From JAENVU01 sp963756815 (lineage in GTDB: Bacteria; Actinomycetota; Acidimicrobiia; IMCC26256; JAENVU01): 64,000 nucleotides of DNA. Of the stretch, positions 10,363 through 19,080 are shown one piece after another. The notes beneath the pieces were generated by a model that searched no databases, had not been told where the DNA came from, and saw nothing but the letters and a program-made list of their open reading frames with translations. The stretch covers positions 1 through 64,000 of the forward strand of contig CAVWPR010000013.1 in NCBI GenBank assembly GCA_963756815.1. Reading direction: 5' to 3'. The translations under genes and the position numbers were made by a program. How positions within the stretch are numbered: position 1 is the first letter of the stretch; each line of letters begins with the position of its first letter.

Positions 10363-12402
10363 TCAGCTGACCGCTTTGAGCTCCCGCTTGAGCTCGTTCA
10401 CCTCGTCGCGCAGACGGGCCGCCTCCTCGAACCGGAGGCTCTTCGCCGCCTCGTGCATCTCCTCCTGCAGGCTCTGGATGAGCCGGCCGAGCTCGTCGGG
10501 CGGGACGCCCTTGAGGTCGGCGAAGAGCGCGCTGCTGCGACGGGACCGGCCCCGACCCCGACCGCTCCCACTGCTGGCGGTACTGGTGTCGTCGCTGTCG
10601 CGGAGGCGCACCATCTCGAGGATGTCGGTGACCTTCTTGCGGATCGTCTGCGGGTCGATCCCGTGTTCCTCGTTGTACTCGACCTGGCGTTTGCGACGGC
10701 GGTTGGTCTCGCTGATCGCGTGCCGCATCGAGTCGGTGACGCGGTCCGCGTACATCACGACCTGACCGTCGACGTTGCGCGCGGCGCGGCCCATCGTCTG
10801 GATGAGGCTCGTCGAGCTGCGGAGGAAGCCCTCCTTGTCGGCGTCGAGGATCGCGACGAACGACACCTCGGGGAGGTCGAGGCCCTCCCGGAGGAGGTTG
10901 ATCCCGATCAGCACATCGAACTCACCGAGGCGCAGGGCCCGCAGGATCTCGACCCGCTCGAGGGTGTCGACCTCGCTGTGCAGGTACCGGACGCGGATGC
11001 CGAGCTCGAGGAGATAGTCGGTGAGGTCCTCCGACATCTTCTTGGTGAGCGTCGTGACGAGCACCCGCTGATCGCGCTCGACGCGCAGGTTGATCTCGTT
11101 CACGAGGTCGTCGATCTGGCCCTTGGTCGGCCGGACGACGACCTCCGGGTCCATGAGGCCGGTGGGTCGGACCACCTGCTCGACGACCTTGCCCTTCGAC
11201 ATCTCCAGCTCGTACGCGCCGGGCGTGGCCGACATGAAGACGATCTGGTTGATCTTCTCGGTGAACTCCTCGAAGCGCAGCGGGCGGTTGTCCATCGCGC
11301 TCGGGAGGCGGAAGCCGTGCTCGACGAGCGTGTCCTTGCGGGACCGGTCGCCCTCGTACTGACCGTGCAGCTGCGGGACGGTGACGTGGCTCTCGTCGAG
11401 CACGACGAGGTAGTCGTCCGGGAAGTAGTCGAGCAGCGTGTACGGCGCCTCCCCCGCCGCGCGTCCGTCGAGGTGGCGGGAGTAGTTCTCGATCCCCGCG
11501 CACGACCCGACCTCGCGCATCATCTCGAGGTCGTACGTGGTGCGCATGCGGAGGCGCTGCGCCTCGAGCAGCTTGCCGCGGTCCTCCAGCCACTTCAGTC
11601 GGTCGACGAGCTCGACCTCGATGTCCTCGACCGCGCGCCGGAGCGACTCCTCCTGGGTCACGTAGTGCGACGCCGGGAAGAGGACCAACGTGTCGTTGTC
11701 CTCCACCAGCTCGCCGGTGACCGGGTCCACCCACGAGATCCGCTCGATCTCGTCGCCGAAGAGCTGCACGCGGATGCCGCGCTCCTCGTACGCCGGGAAG
11801 ATCTCGATGGTGTCGCCCCGGACGCGGAACTTGTTCCGGACGAACGCCATGTCGTTGCGCTCGTACTGCAGCTCCACGAGGCGCTTGAGGATCTCCCGCT
11901 GGTCGTGCTCCTCGCCGACCTTCAGCGTGAGCAGCTGGGTGGCGTACGTCTCCGGAGAGCCCAGGCCGTAGATGGCGCTGACGCTGGCGATGATGATGAC
12001 GTCCCGCCGACTCAGGAGCGCGCTGGTGGCGCTGTGGCGCAGCCGGTCGATCTCGTCGTTGATCGAGCTGTCCTTCTCGATGTAGGTGTCGCTCGACGGC
12101 ATGTACGCCTCGGGCTGGTAGTAGTCGTAGTAGGAGACGAAGTACTCGACCCGGTTCTTCGGGAAGAACTCGCGGAACTCCGACGCCAGTTGTGCGGCGA
12201 GGCTCTTGTTGGGTGCGAGCAGCAGCGTGGGGCGCTGCACCTCGGCGATCAGGCCCGCGATGGTGAAGGACTTGCCCGACCCGGTGATGCCCAGGAGCGT
12301 CTGGTACCGCTCCCCCGCCTCGACGCCCTCGGCCAGCGCCGCGATCGCCTTCGGCTGATCGCCCGCCGCTTGGAAATCGGATACCAGCTCGAACTCCGCC
12401 AT
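10363..12402 (-). CDS. uvrB: Excinuclease ABC subunit B
   Basis: UvrB is the helicase-like, DNA-loading subunit of nucleotide excision repair. The 679-residue protein is complete and in one frame. Seen in order are Walker A GITGSGKSFTIAGL (about residue 38-51), the damage-verifying beta-hairpin region YYQPEAYMPSSDTYIEKDSS, the DExx-type box VVLDESHVTVPQLHG, helicase motifs FMSATPGAYEL and INLLREGLDLPEVSFVA, QTMGRAARN, and a C-terminal UVR domain LQEEMHEAAKSLRFEEAARL for UvrC contact. I chose ATG 12402 (MAEFELVSDF) because this is the family's normal start. uvrA follows 55 nt downstream, probably in the same transcript. Confidence 0.97.
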   Translation of the reverse strand: MAEFELVSDFQAAGDQPKAIAALAEGVEAGERYQTLLGITGSGKSFTIAGLIAEVQRPTLLLAPNKSLAAQLASEFREFFPKNRVEYFVSYYDYYQPEAYMPSSDTYIEKDSSINDEIDRLRHSATSALLSRRDVIIIASVSAIYGLGSPETYATQLLTLKVGEEHDQREILKRLVELQYERNDMAFVRNKFRVRGDTIEIFPAYEERGIRVQLFGDEIERISWVDPVTGELVEDNDTLVLFPASHYVTQEESLRRAVEDIEVELVDRLKWLEDRGKLLEAQRLRMRTTYDLEMMREVGSCAGIENYSRHLDGRAAGEAPYTLLDYFPDDYLVVLDESHVTVPQLHGQYEGDRSRKDTLVEHGFRLPSAMDNRPLRFEEFTEKINQIVFMSATPGAYELEMSKGKVVEQVVRPTGLMDPEVVVRPTKGQIDDLVNEINLRVERDQRVLVTTLTKKMSEDLTDYLLELGIRVRYLHSEVDTLERVEILRALRLGEFDVLIGINLLREGLDLPEVSFVAILDADKEGFLRSSTSLIQTMGRAARNVDGQVVMYADRVTDSMRHAISETNRRRKRQVEYNEEHGIDPQTIRKKVTDILEMVRLRDSDDTSTASSGSGRGRGRSRRSSALFADLKGVPPDELGRLIQSLQEEMHEAAKSLRFEEAARLRDEVNELKRELKAVS

Positions 12403-12449
12403 CCGGGAGACCCTACGCCCGGGGTGTGACATTCATTCCGTGCCCCCTG

Positions 12450-12503
12450 GCCACTTTGCGGCTCTCGCTACACCGATCCGAGGGGCGCCGGCCGCAAAGT
12501 GGC
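12450..12503. repeat. Intergenic inverted-repeat element, copy 1
   Basis: A perfect 13-bp inverted repeat, GCCACTTTGCGGC at 12450-12462 and GCCGCAAAGTGGC at 12491-12503, encloses a 28-nt loop. The DUF559 gene's stop codon lies in the loop, so the right arm is also coding sequence. Arm and loop similarity to copies at 13462-13513 and 50150-50205 shows one element family. There is no U-run, so a simple terminator is unlikely. Confidence 0.85.
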
Positions 12504-13418
12504 GCGTTCGAGGGCGGCGGCGATGGTGGCAGCGGCGGTCGCCGGGTCGTGGACGATCTCGGCCCAACCGAACCGCAGCACGCGGAATCCGGCGGCCGAC
12601 AACCTGCGGTCACGCTCGGCATCGGCGGCGACGTCCATGAGCGCGGAGTGCGCCTGCCGACCGTCCACCTCGACCACGATGCGCGCCGCTCGGTGCAGGA
12701 AGTCCACCCGACCGATCCACGACGAGCGGTCCCCGACGTCGATCTGCCGGTCCCATCCGGACAGGCCCGTGCGCTCGACGAAGGTCTCGAAGTGGCGCTC
12801 CAGGTGGCTCTCGGGGGGTCGGTGGAGCGGGCCGCGTTCCGCGAGGAGCATGCGGAAAGTGCGGGTCTTCCGGCGGCCACGTGCAGAGACGTCGAGCAGC
12901 ACGCCCAGGAGTCCGCGGTAGTCGGTCGAGCGCCGGGCGAGCGCGGTGTCCATCGCCCGCGCGGCTCGGCCGATCGACACCGCGGCCGTGAGGTCGAAGA
13001 GCGTCCGGGCGATCGTCGTCGTGGGAACGCCGTCGATGGTGGTGCGGTGATGCGGAGGCAGGCAGTTCGTCTCATGGACGACGGCGTCGTTCACGCGCCC
13101 GACGCTCGCCGGGCGGGGCATCGTGAACTCGTCGAACGCCCGCTCGAACCCGGGGAGCCCGTGTGATCGGGCCGCCGCCCGATGCGAGACGACGGCGCGA
13201 TGTCCGGAGAGCACGACGAACGCCATCAGCCTCGACTCGCGATTCGACGGAGCGCCGAGCAGGCGGAGGACTCCTCGCTGGTCGCGCCGCCACCGACCGC
13301 TGCGGACGCGGTTCTGGATCGCGCGATTGTTGCCGTGCAGGAGGAGCACTTGCCGGGTGCTGAACACGCCGTGCTGTCGTGCCGCGAGCTCCTCGACGCG
13401 ACGGTCGAGTTCCGTCAC
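12468..13418 (-). CDS. AbiEi-like winged-helix plus DUF559 nuclease-fold protein
   Basis: The N-terminal part (ELAARQHGVFSTRQVLLLHG, then GRWRRDQRGVLRLLG) matches the AbiEi-type antitoxin/winged-helix domain of type IV toxin-antitoxin annotations. The C-terminal part has WIGRVDFLHRAARIVVEVDG and RDRRLSAAGFRVLRFGW, the DUF559 pattern related to Vsr/PD-(D/E)XK endonucleases, with candidate acidic residues in RVDF and VVEVDG. No partner toxin gene is adjacent. I chose GTG 13418; an in-frame ATG at 13484 would start inside the upstream repeat. Two copies of an intergenic inverted repeat bracket the gene (12450-12503 and 13462-13513), suggesting it belongs to a mobile or repeat-linked unit. The family is solid; DNA cleavage is inferred. 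Confidence 0.82.
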   Translation of the reverse strand: MTELDRRVEELAARQHGVFSTRQVLLLHGNNRAIQNRVRSGRWRRDQRGVLRLLGAPSNRESRLMAFVVLSGHRAVVSHRAAARSHGLPGFERAFDEFTMPRPASVGRVNDAVVHETNCLPPHHRTTIDGVPTTTIARTLFDLTAAVSIGRAARAMDTALARRSTDYRGLLGVLLDVSARGRRKTRTFRMLLAERGPLHRPPESHLERHFETFVERTGLSGWDRQIDVGDRSSWIGRVDFLHRAARIVVEVDGRQAHSALMDVAADAERDRRLSAAGFRVLRFGWAEIVHDPATAAATIAAALERATLRPAPLGSV

Positions 13419-13461
13419 GGCGACGCAACGTAGCGGCCACGTGTGACCGTCCGTCCGACGA

Positions 13462-13513
13462 CGACTTCGCGGCTCGAGCAACACCTATACCGCGGGTTGG
13501 AGCCGCAAAGTGG
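13462..13513. repeat. Intergenic inverted-repeat element, copy 2
   Basis: The left arm CGACTTCGCGGCTC (13462-13475) and right arm GAGCCGCAAAGTGG (13500-13513) pair at 12 of 14 positions around a 24-nt loop. The left arm plus loop aligns with copy 1 through GCGGCTC and the stretch around ACACC, so similarity extends beyond the arms. It lies 44 nt upstream of the DUF559 gene start and just past the coaE stop. Confidence 0.8.
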
Positions 13514-13520
13514 GGTCGAG

Positions 13521-14141
13521 TCAGGTTGGCGGTGCCTGCTTCGTCGTGTGCTTGGTCTGGAGGTCCGCCCAGAGTGTGTCGACCTGGGCGACGAGGGCGT
13601 CGTGGTCGGCGCCGTTGTCGAGCAGGTGGGTCGCGACGGCCCTCCGCTCCTCGTCGGTCGCCTGGGCCCTCATGCGCGCGGCGGCGTCGGACCGGTCGAG
13701 TCCCCGTCCCTCGAGCCGGTCGAGCCGGATGTCCTCCGGTGCCTCCACCACGATGACCACCTCGTAGCCCCGCTCGGCCGCGGTCTTCGACTCCACGAGC
13801 AGCGGGACGTCCATCACCACGATGGCGTCGGCGGGCGCCTCGAGCATCCGCCGGCCGAACTCGGCGTGGATCGCCGGGTGGGTGATGGCATCGAGGGCCG
13901 CCTTCCCCTCAGGGGTCGAGAACGCCTTGGCGGCCACCGCAGCACGGTCCAGCCGACCGTCGGAGCCCACGATGTCGGGCCCGAACTCCTCCACGAGGGC
14001 GGCGAACGCCGGCTGGTCGGGCTCGACGACGTCCCGCGCGACCTGGTCGGCGTCGAGCACCACCGCACCGCGCTCGGCCAGCAGGTTCGCGACGGTCGAC
14101 TTGCCCGCGCCGATGCCTCCGGTGAGTCCCACGAGCAGCAC
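13521..14141 (-). CDS. coaE: Dephospho-CoA kinase
   Basis: CoaE phosphorylates the ribose 3'-hydroxyl of dephospho-CoA, the last step of coenzyme A synthesis, in the cytoplasm. The protein opens VLLVGLTGGIGAGKSTVANL with the P-loop, then VVLDADQVARDVVEP (the substrate-site Asp region), THPAIHAEFGRRM and VVMDVPLLVESK, all family hallmarks, and a lid region LDRLEGRGLDRSDAAARM. About 206 residues is normal. GTG 14141 is chosen because it places the P-loop close to the N-terminus; upstream residues in frame look non-coding. It is divergent from the sensor kinase gene. The location between uvrB and rpsA matches the actinobacterial order. Confidence 0.95.
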   Translation of the reverse strand: MLLVGLTGGIGAGKSTVANLLAERGAVVLDADQVARDVVEPDQPAFAALVEEFGPDIVGSDGRLDRAAVAAKAFSTPEGKAALDAITHPAIHAEFGRRMLEAPADAIVVMDVPLLVESKTAAERGYEVVIVVEAPEDIRLDRLEGRGLDRSDAAARMRAQATDEERRAVATHLLDNGADHDALVAQVDTLWADLQTKHTTKQAPPT

Positions 14142-14243
14142 GGCCGGGATCCTACGGGCCGCGCCGGAGCGCCCGGCCGGACCGACACCACCGATTGCCC
14201 GCCGTCGCCCGTGCCCACCGGCCACAATTCAGCCATCGACACC

Positions 14244-16007
14244 ATGCCGACGCCCGTCACCCGGAGCGGGGCACCCAGCCGCGCCGCGCAGCGACGGGCC
14301 GCGCGCGCCGGTCGACGGGCCGCGGGCCGACCCCGCCGGTTCCGCGTCCGAGGCTGGGCCCGCCGCATCGGGCCCCGCCTCGACCCCCGATCGGTCGAGG
14401 AGCTCGGCCGGCTCGGTCCGCTCGCGACCTGGCTGCGCTGGGCGTGCCTGATCTTCGGCATCGCGCTCGGGCTCACCACCCAGCAGCCCGACCAGACGGC
14501 GTTCTACATCGCCGGCGCGGTCCTGCTCGCCAACACGATCTTCCGCACCATCCACCCCATCCAGATCTACCCGGCCACATGGCGCGCCGAGGCCGTCGTC
14601 GTCATGGACCTGCTCGTCGCGGTCGCGTCGATCGCGTTCACGGGCACCTGGAGCAGCCCGTACCTGCTCATGCCGATCCCGGTCGTGCTGCTCGCCGCGT
14701 ACGGCTGGGGTTACCGCGAGGGCTTCTTCGCCGCGCTCTTCACCGCGGGCACGATCCTGATGGCCGACGTCATCGACGGAGCGACACCCGGCGCGCTGCG
14801 GACCGGTCTCCTCGCGTCGATCGTCGTCATCGCGGCGGCGGTCGTCGGCGGCTACACGCGTCAGCTCTGGCTCGAGGCCGAGGAGCGCGAGCGCGAGACC
14901 GCCGACGAAGTCGGACGCATGGCGCTCGCCAACGACCTGTTCCACGCGCTGCACGACGTCGTGCGCACCCTCCCGGACTCGCTGGACCTCGCCGAGGTCG
15001 TCGCCTCCGCGCGCGACACGTTGCGCGACGTGTTCGCTCCCGACGTGCTCGTGGTGCTCCTCGCCGACGAGACGAGCGCGTCGTGGCGGACCCAGCTCGC
15101 CGAGGGCGCGAACGTCGCCGAGCACCTCGACACCGACGAGCTGCCCACCAAGGTGCGGGAGGCCCTCGACCGCCCCGGCGTGGTGCGGGTGCAGAGCACC
15201 GCCACCCAGACCGAGCTCTGGAACGGCGAGTTCGCCAGTAGCGGCATGATCGTGGGCCTGCGGACACCCGACCGTGTGGTCGGGCTCGTCGCGGTGGAGC
15301 ACCGGGCACCGGATCGCATCACCGGCAACGACGCCGAGCTCTTCGCCCGGATCGCGTCGAGCCTCGCGCTCGCGGTCGACAACGCGCGCTGGTTCGGCCG
15401 GCTGCGCACCTTGGGCGCGGAGGCCGAGCGCGCCCGCATCGCACGCGATCTGCACGACCGGACGGCGCAGTCGCTCGCGTACATCGGCTTCGAGCTCGAC
15501 CGCCTGAGCAACCGCTACAGCGACCCCGCGCTCCCGGAGCTCCACCGCGTCGTGCGCGAGGTCGTGGTCGAGCTCCGCGAGACGCTGTACCAACTGCGCA
15601 CGACGGTCACGGAGGAAGAGGGCTTCGTCCCCCTCGCCGAGCCGTACCTGAAGCGTTGGTCCGACCGAACCGGCATCAACGCGGCGTTCGACGCCATACG
15701 TCCGGATCGTCGTCTGCCGCGTCAGGTCGAGCAGGAGCTGTGGCGCATCTTCCAGGAAGCACTCACGAACGTCGAGCGACATGCCGATGCGTCATCGGTG
15801 CGCGTCACCTGGGACTGCTCGGACCGCAACGCGCGTCTGCTCGTCGCCGACGACGGTGCCGGGATGGACCCGTCGCGACCCAACCCCGAGCGTTACGGTC
15901 TCGTGGGCATCCGCGAACGAGCCGATGCGATCGGTGCCCGGGTGAGGTTCGAAAGCACCCTCGGATCGGGCACCACCGTGCTCATCGAACTGGAGGCAAC
16001 ATCGTGA
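14244..16007 (+). CDS. NarL-type sensor histidine kinase with GAF domain
   Basis: This 587-residue membrane sensor probably signals to the response regulator it overlaps. A basic N-terminus (about 50 residues) is followed by several hydrophobic helices (LATWLRWACLIFGIALGL, AVVVMDLLVAVASIAF, LLMPIPVVLLAAYGWG, LLASIVVIAAAVVGGY). A coiled linker EAEERERETADEVG leads to a GAF-like domain (about 250-385). The HisKA_3 box is ERARIARDLHDRTAQSLAYI with the phospho-acceptor His near residue 404. The HATPase_c domain shows FQEALTNVERHADAS, VADDGAGMDP and YGLVGIRERADAIGA. The signal is unknown. ATG 14244 is the first start after the coaE divergence. Confidence 0.92.
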   Translation: MPTPVTRSGAPSRAAQRRAARAGRRAAGRPRRFRVRGWARRIGPRLDPRSVEELGRLGPLATWLRWACLIFGIALGLTTQQPDQTAFYIAGAVLLANTIFRTIHPIQIYPATWRAEAVVVMDLLVAVASIAFTGTWSSPYLLMPIPVVLLAAYGWGYREGFFAALFTAGTILMADVIDGATPGALRTGLLASIVVIAAAVVGGYTRQLWLEAEERERETADEVGRMALANDLFHALHDVVRTLPDSLDLAEVVASARDTLRDVFAPDVLVVLLADETSASWRTQLAEGANVAEHLDTDELPTKVREALDRPGVVRVQSTATQTELWNGEFASSGMIVGLRTPDRVVGLVAVEHRAPDRITGNDAELFARIASSLALAVDNARWFGRLRTLGAEAERARIARDLHDRTAQSLAYIGFELDRLSNRYSDPALPELHRVVREVVVELRETLYQLRTTVTEEEGFVPLAEPYLKRWSDRTGINAAFDAIRPDRRLPRQVEQELWRIFQEALTNVERHADASSVRVTWDCSDRNARLLVADDGAGMDPSRPNPERYGLVGIRERADAIGARVRFESTLGSGTTVLIELEATS

Positions 16008-16651
16008 CCCGCGTGCTCCTCGCCGACGATCACCAGATGCTCCGTCAGGCGGTGCGCCGCGCCCTCGAGGACTCGGGCATCGACGTCGTCGGTGAGGCCG
16101 GCGACGGCGACCAGGCCGTCATGCTCACCGAGACCCTGCGCCCCGACGTCGTGCTGATGGACGTCTCGATGCCGGTGCTCGACGGCATCGAGGCGGCACG
16201 CCGCATCACCGCGTCCGGCTCCGCGTCCAAGGTCCTCGTGCTGACCATGCACGACGAGGACGCACTCCGCGCCCGCGCGCTGCGCGCCGGCGCCGCGGGG
16301 TTCCTCACGAAGGACTGCGAGCTGAAGGAAGTGGTCGACGCCGTGCGCGCGGTCGCCTCCGGCGAGATGCTCCTCTCCCCCGAGATCGCGCAGGCGATCC
16401 TCGCCCAGTTCCCCGAGGAGCCGGTCGAGGACGACGGCGCGGACAACACCGGTCCGCTCACGCGCCGGGAGAAGGAAGTGCTCCAGGCGGTGGCCGACGG
16501 CCGCTCGACCACCGAGATCGGCCGCGAGCTGTTCATCAGCGTGAAGACGGTGAAGAACCACCTCGCGTCGATCTACGCCAAGCTCGACGCGCGCGACCGC
16601 ACGCAGGCGGTCATCTCCGGGGTTCGCCTCGGCATCGTGCAGCTCCGGTAG
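16004..16651 (+). CDS. NarL/LuxR-family response regulator
   Basis: This is a 215-residue DNA-binding response regulator. The receiver domain has the acidic pair ADD (residues 7-9), phospho-acceptor Asp53 in VVLMDVSMPVLDG, the Thr of VLVLTMHDED and the Lys of FLTKDCE. The C-terminal HTH has LTRREKEVLQAVADGRSTTE and ISVKTVKNHLASIYAKL. GTG 16004 overlaps the kinase stop as GTGA and is preceded by GGAGGC, so the two genes are co-translated. An acidic linker (FPEEPVEDDGADN) separates the domains. Its targets are unknown. Confidence 0.95.
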   Translation: MTRVLLADDHQMLRQAVRRALEDSGIDVVGEAGDGDQAVMLTETLRPDVVLMDVSMPVLDGIEAARRITASGSASKVLVLTMHDEDALRARALRAGAAGFLTKDCELKEVVDAVRAVASGEMLLSPEIAQAILAQFPEEPVEDDGADNTGPLTRREKEVLQAVADGRSTTEIGRELFISVKTVKNHLASIYAKLDARDRTQAVISGVRLGIVQLR

Positions 16652-16672
16652 GGAGCCGCACCCGGCCCGACC

Positions 16673-18168
16673 TCAGGCGGCGGGTTCGCCGCCCTCGGTC
16701 TCGTCGGTCGCCTCGACCGCAGCCTCGCCTTCGCCGGCCTCGGCGCGTCGGCCGCCTCGCCCTCGGCGGCCGCCGCAGCCTCGGGCGCGTCGCCTTCGCC
16801 GGCCGCCGCAGCCTCGGGCGCCTCACCGTCGGCGCCCTCTTCCTCGGTGTAGTCGGGGCCGATGTAGTTGCCCTGCTCGTCGTAGGCGTGCTCACCGAAC
16901 TGGTCCTGGTACTCGGCGGCGACGACGCCACCCTCGGCAGCCTGCTTGATCGACAGCGAGATGCGCCGGCGGTCGAGATCGATGTCGATGATCTTGACCC
17001 ACAGCTCCTCACCCGGCGTGACGACCTGCTCGGGCGCCTCGACGTGGTGCACCGCCATCTCGGAGATGTGCACGAGACCCTCGATGCCGTCACCCACCTG
17101 CACGAACGCACCGAACGGCACGAGCTTGGTGACGCGGCCGTACACGAGCTCGCCGACCTGGTGACCGGTGGCGAACTCCTGCCACGGGTCCTGCTGCGTG
17201 GCCTTGAGCGAGAGCGAGATCCGCTCGCGGGAGAGGTCGACGTCGAGCACCTGCACGGTGACCTCGTCTCCCACCTGCACGACCGAGCTCGGGTGGTCGA
17301 CGTGCTTCCAGGACAGCTCGGACACGTGGACGAGTCCGTCCATGCCGCCGAGGTCGACGAACGCACCGAAGTTCACGACGCTCGACACCACACCCGGCCG
17401 GACCTCGCCCGGCTTCAGGTTGGTGAGGAACTCATCGCGCTGCTCGCGCTGGGTCTCCTCGAGGTACGCGCGACGCGAGAGCACGACGTTGTTCCGGTTC
17501 TTGTCGAGCTCGATGATCTTGCAGTCGATCGTCTTGCCGACGTACGGCTGGAGGTCACGCACGCGGCGCAGGTCGACGAGCGACGCGGGCAGGAAGCCGC
17601 GCAGGCCGATGTCGAGGATCAGACCGCCCTTGACGACCTCGATGACCGGGCCGGACACGACGCCCTCCTCGGCCTTGATCTTCTCGATCGTGCCCCAGGC
17701 GCGCTCGTACTGCGCGCGCTTCTTGGACAGGATGAGCCGGCCGTCCTTGTCCTCCTTCTGGAGGACGAGCGCCTCGAGCTCCTCGCCGAGCGTGACGATC
17801 TCCGACGGGTTGACGTCGTTGCGGATCGACAGCTCCTTCGAGGGGATGACGCCCTCGGACTTGAAGCCGATGTCGAGGAGCACCTCGTCGGAGTCGATCT
17901 TGACGACGGTGCCCGTGACCAACCCGCCCTCGTCGAACGACACCAGCGTGGCGTCGATCGCATCCGAGAGCGACATGCCCCCCAGGTCGTCGAGCACGAC
18001 CTCGGTGATCTCGCCCATGTCGTCCAGCCCGGCACCGTCGTCGTCGGCACCGTCGACGGTGTCGGCCGTGGGCGCGTCGGGCGGAGTGCCGTCTCCGACG
18101 GCTTCGGGGTTCGGGGTGCTGGTGGTCGGGTCGTCGGCCACCATGGTGGTCTCGTCGGTCTCGGGCAA
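16673..18168 (-). CDS. rpsA: 30S ribosomal protein S1, one frameshift in the tail
   Basis: S1 binds mRNA and helps translation initiation. Four S1 OB-fold domains are visible: GLVTGTVVKIDSDEVLLDIG, EGVVSGPVIEVVKGGLILDI, VRPGVVSSVVNFGAFVDLGG and GELVYGRVTKLVPFGAFVQV, the actinobacterial four-domain form. An acidic Asp-rich N-terminus and an Ala/Glu-rich tail flank them. Near 16745 the frame shifts; in the other frame the tail reads AEAGEGEAAVEATDETEGG and stops at 16673, which I take as the true end. TTG 18168 has AGGAG 10 nt upstream; ATG 18144 is the alternative start. The tail is rich in short repeats, where sequencing errors are likely. Confidence 0.93.
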
Positions 18169-18266
18169 GGAAGTCGGTCTCCTGGACAAGGGTGCTGCGA
18201 TCGGGCGGATCCGTGATGATCGGACCACGCGGGTGAACAGAGCTCCGGGAATGGGACCTGGGAAGG

Positions 18267-19028
18267 CTAGCGGCCCGATGGGACCCGTGCGAGAAGCAGG
18301 AGCTCGGGACGGTCCAGGGTGACGGGCCGGATCGCGTAGTCGCCGGGGGTGACCCCGGAGACGGCGATCACCTCGAGGTCCGAATCGCCGGCGAGGAGCG
18401 AGAGCTCGCGTGCGGTGAAGCAGGTCGTCCAGAGATCGGCGGTGATCTCCTCCCCGGCATCGTTGCGGAGCGTCGCCACCTCGTGGTTCACACCGGTGGC
18501 CGGGTCGAAGTCGTCGCCGTCCTCGATCCACCGCAGGGCGAAGTAGGCGGAGAAGGCGCTGATCGCGATCCCGCCGCCGGCGCGGACGGCCCCGGCGATC
18601 CGGCCGACGACGGCCTCGTCGTTGGTACCGCCGAGGAGGCCGAACCCGCCCTGACAGAGGCAGATCGCGGCGTCGAACTCGCGATGGAACGTCAGGTCAC
18701 GCACGTCGAGGACCTCGAACGTGGCCGACATCCCGGTCGAGGCGTCGCGGGCCAGCGCCACGAACTCCGGCGAGAGGTCGACGCCGTGGACCGTGATCCC
18801 ACGGGCGGCGAGCGCGAGCGCGTGACGCCCCGGCCCACAACCCACGTCGAGCACGCGCATCCCTGGCGCGAGACCGAGGGCGTCGACGAGGAAGTCGACC
18901 TCCTGGTCGGTACCCACGGTGAAGGCCATGACCCGAGAGGTATCAGGCGCCCAGTACGCCTTCCCGAGGAAGGCGGCGATCTCGTTGAACCACGGACCCT
19001 CGGGACACGGCTTCACTGCGCTCGTCAC
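18267..19028 (-). CDS. Class I SAM-dependent methyltransferase
   Basis: Motif I is RVLDVGCGPGRHALALAARG, followed by VHGVDLSPEFVALARD (acidic end of the second strand) and REFDAAICLCQGGFGLLGG. The N-terminal GPWFNEIAAFLGKAYW and the C-terminal beta-rich segment fit small-molecule methyltransferases. The start is uncertain: GTG 19028 leaves 52 nt to the divergent exporter, while ATG 19082 would overlap that gene's ATG and leave no promoter room. No neighbour identifies the substrate. It lies 98 nt downstream of the rpsA start on the same strand, so it may be expressed separately. Confidence 0.82.
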   Translation of the reverse strand: MTSAVKPCPEGPWFNEIAAFLGKAYWAPDTSRVMAFTVGTDQEVDFLVDALGLAPGMRVLDVGCGPGRHALALAARGITVHGVDLSPEFVALARDASTGMSATFEVLDVRDLTFHREFDAAICLCQGGFGLLGGTNDEAVVGRIAGAVRAGGGIAISAFSAYFALRWIEDGDDFDPATGVNHEVATLRNDAGEEITADLWTTCFTARELSLLAGDSDLEVIAVSGVTPGDYAIRPVTLDRPELLLLARVPSGR

Positions 19029-19080
19029 TTCTCCTGCTCGGGGGTCACCCTCGGAGGTGATCTGATCTAATGCCCGGTAC

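Noticed and set aside
10093..12429. Very long plus-strand open frame opposite uvrB
   Set aside because: It is Leu/Val/Arg/Asp-rich with no motif and exactly mirrors uvrB, which has all its family motifs; such shadows are common in GC-rich DNA.
12450..12503. Intrinsic terminator of the DUF559 gene
   Set aside because: The 28-nt loop and lack of a U-run do not fit, and the same element occurs in settings where a terminator would be misplaced, such as between trpF and trpB.
14229..15782. 517-codon minus-strand frame opposite the sensor kinase
   Set aside because: The composition is shadow-like and the kinase on the other strand has clear helices, GAF, HisKA_3 and HATPase motifs.
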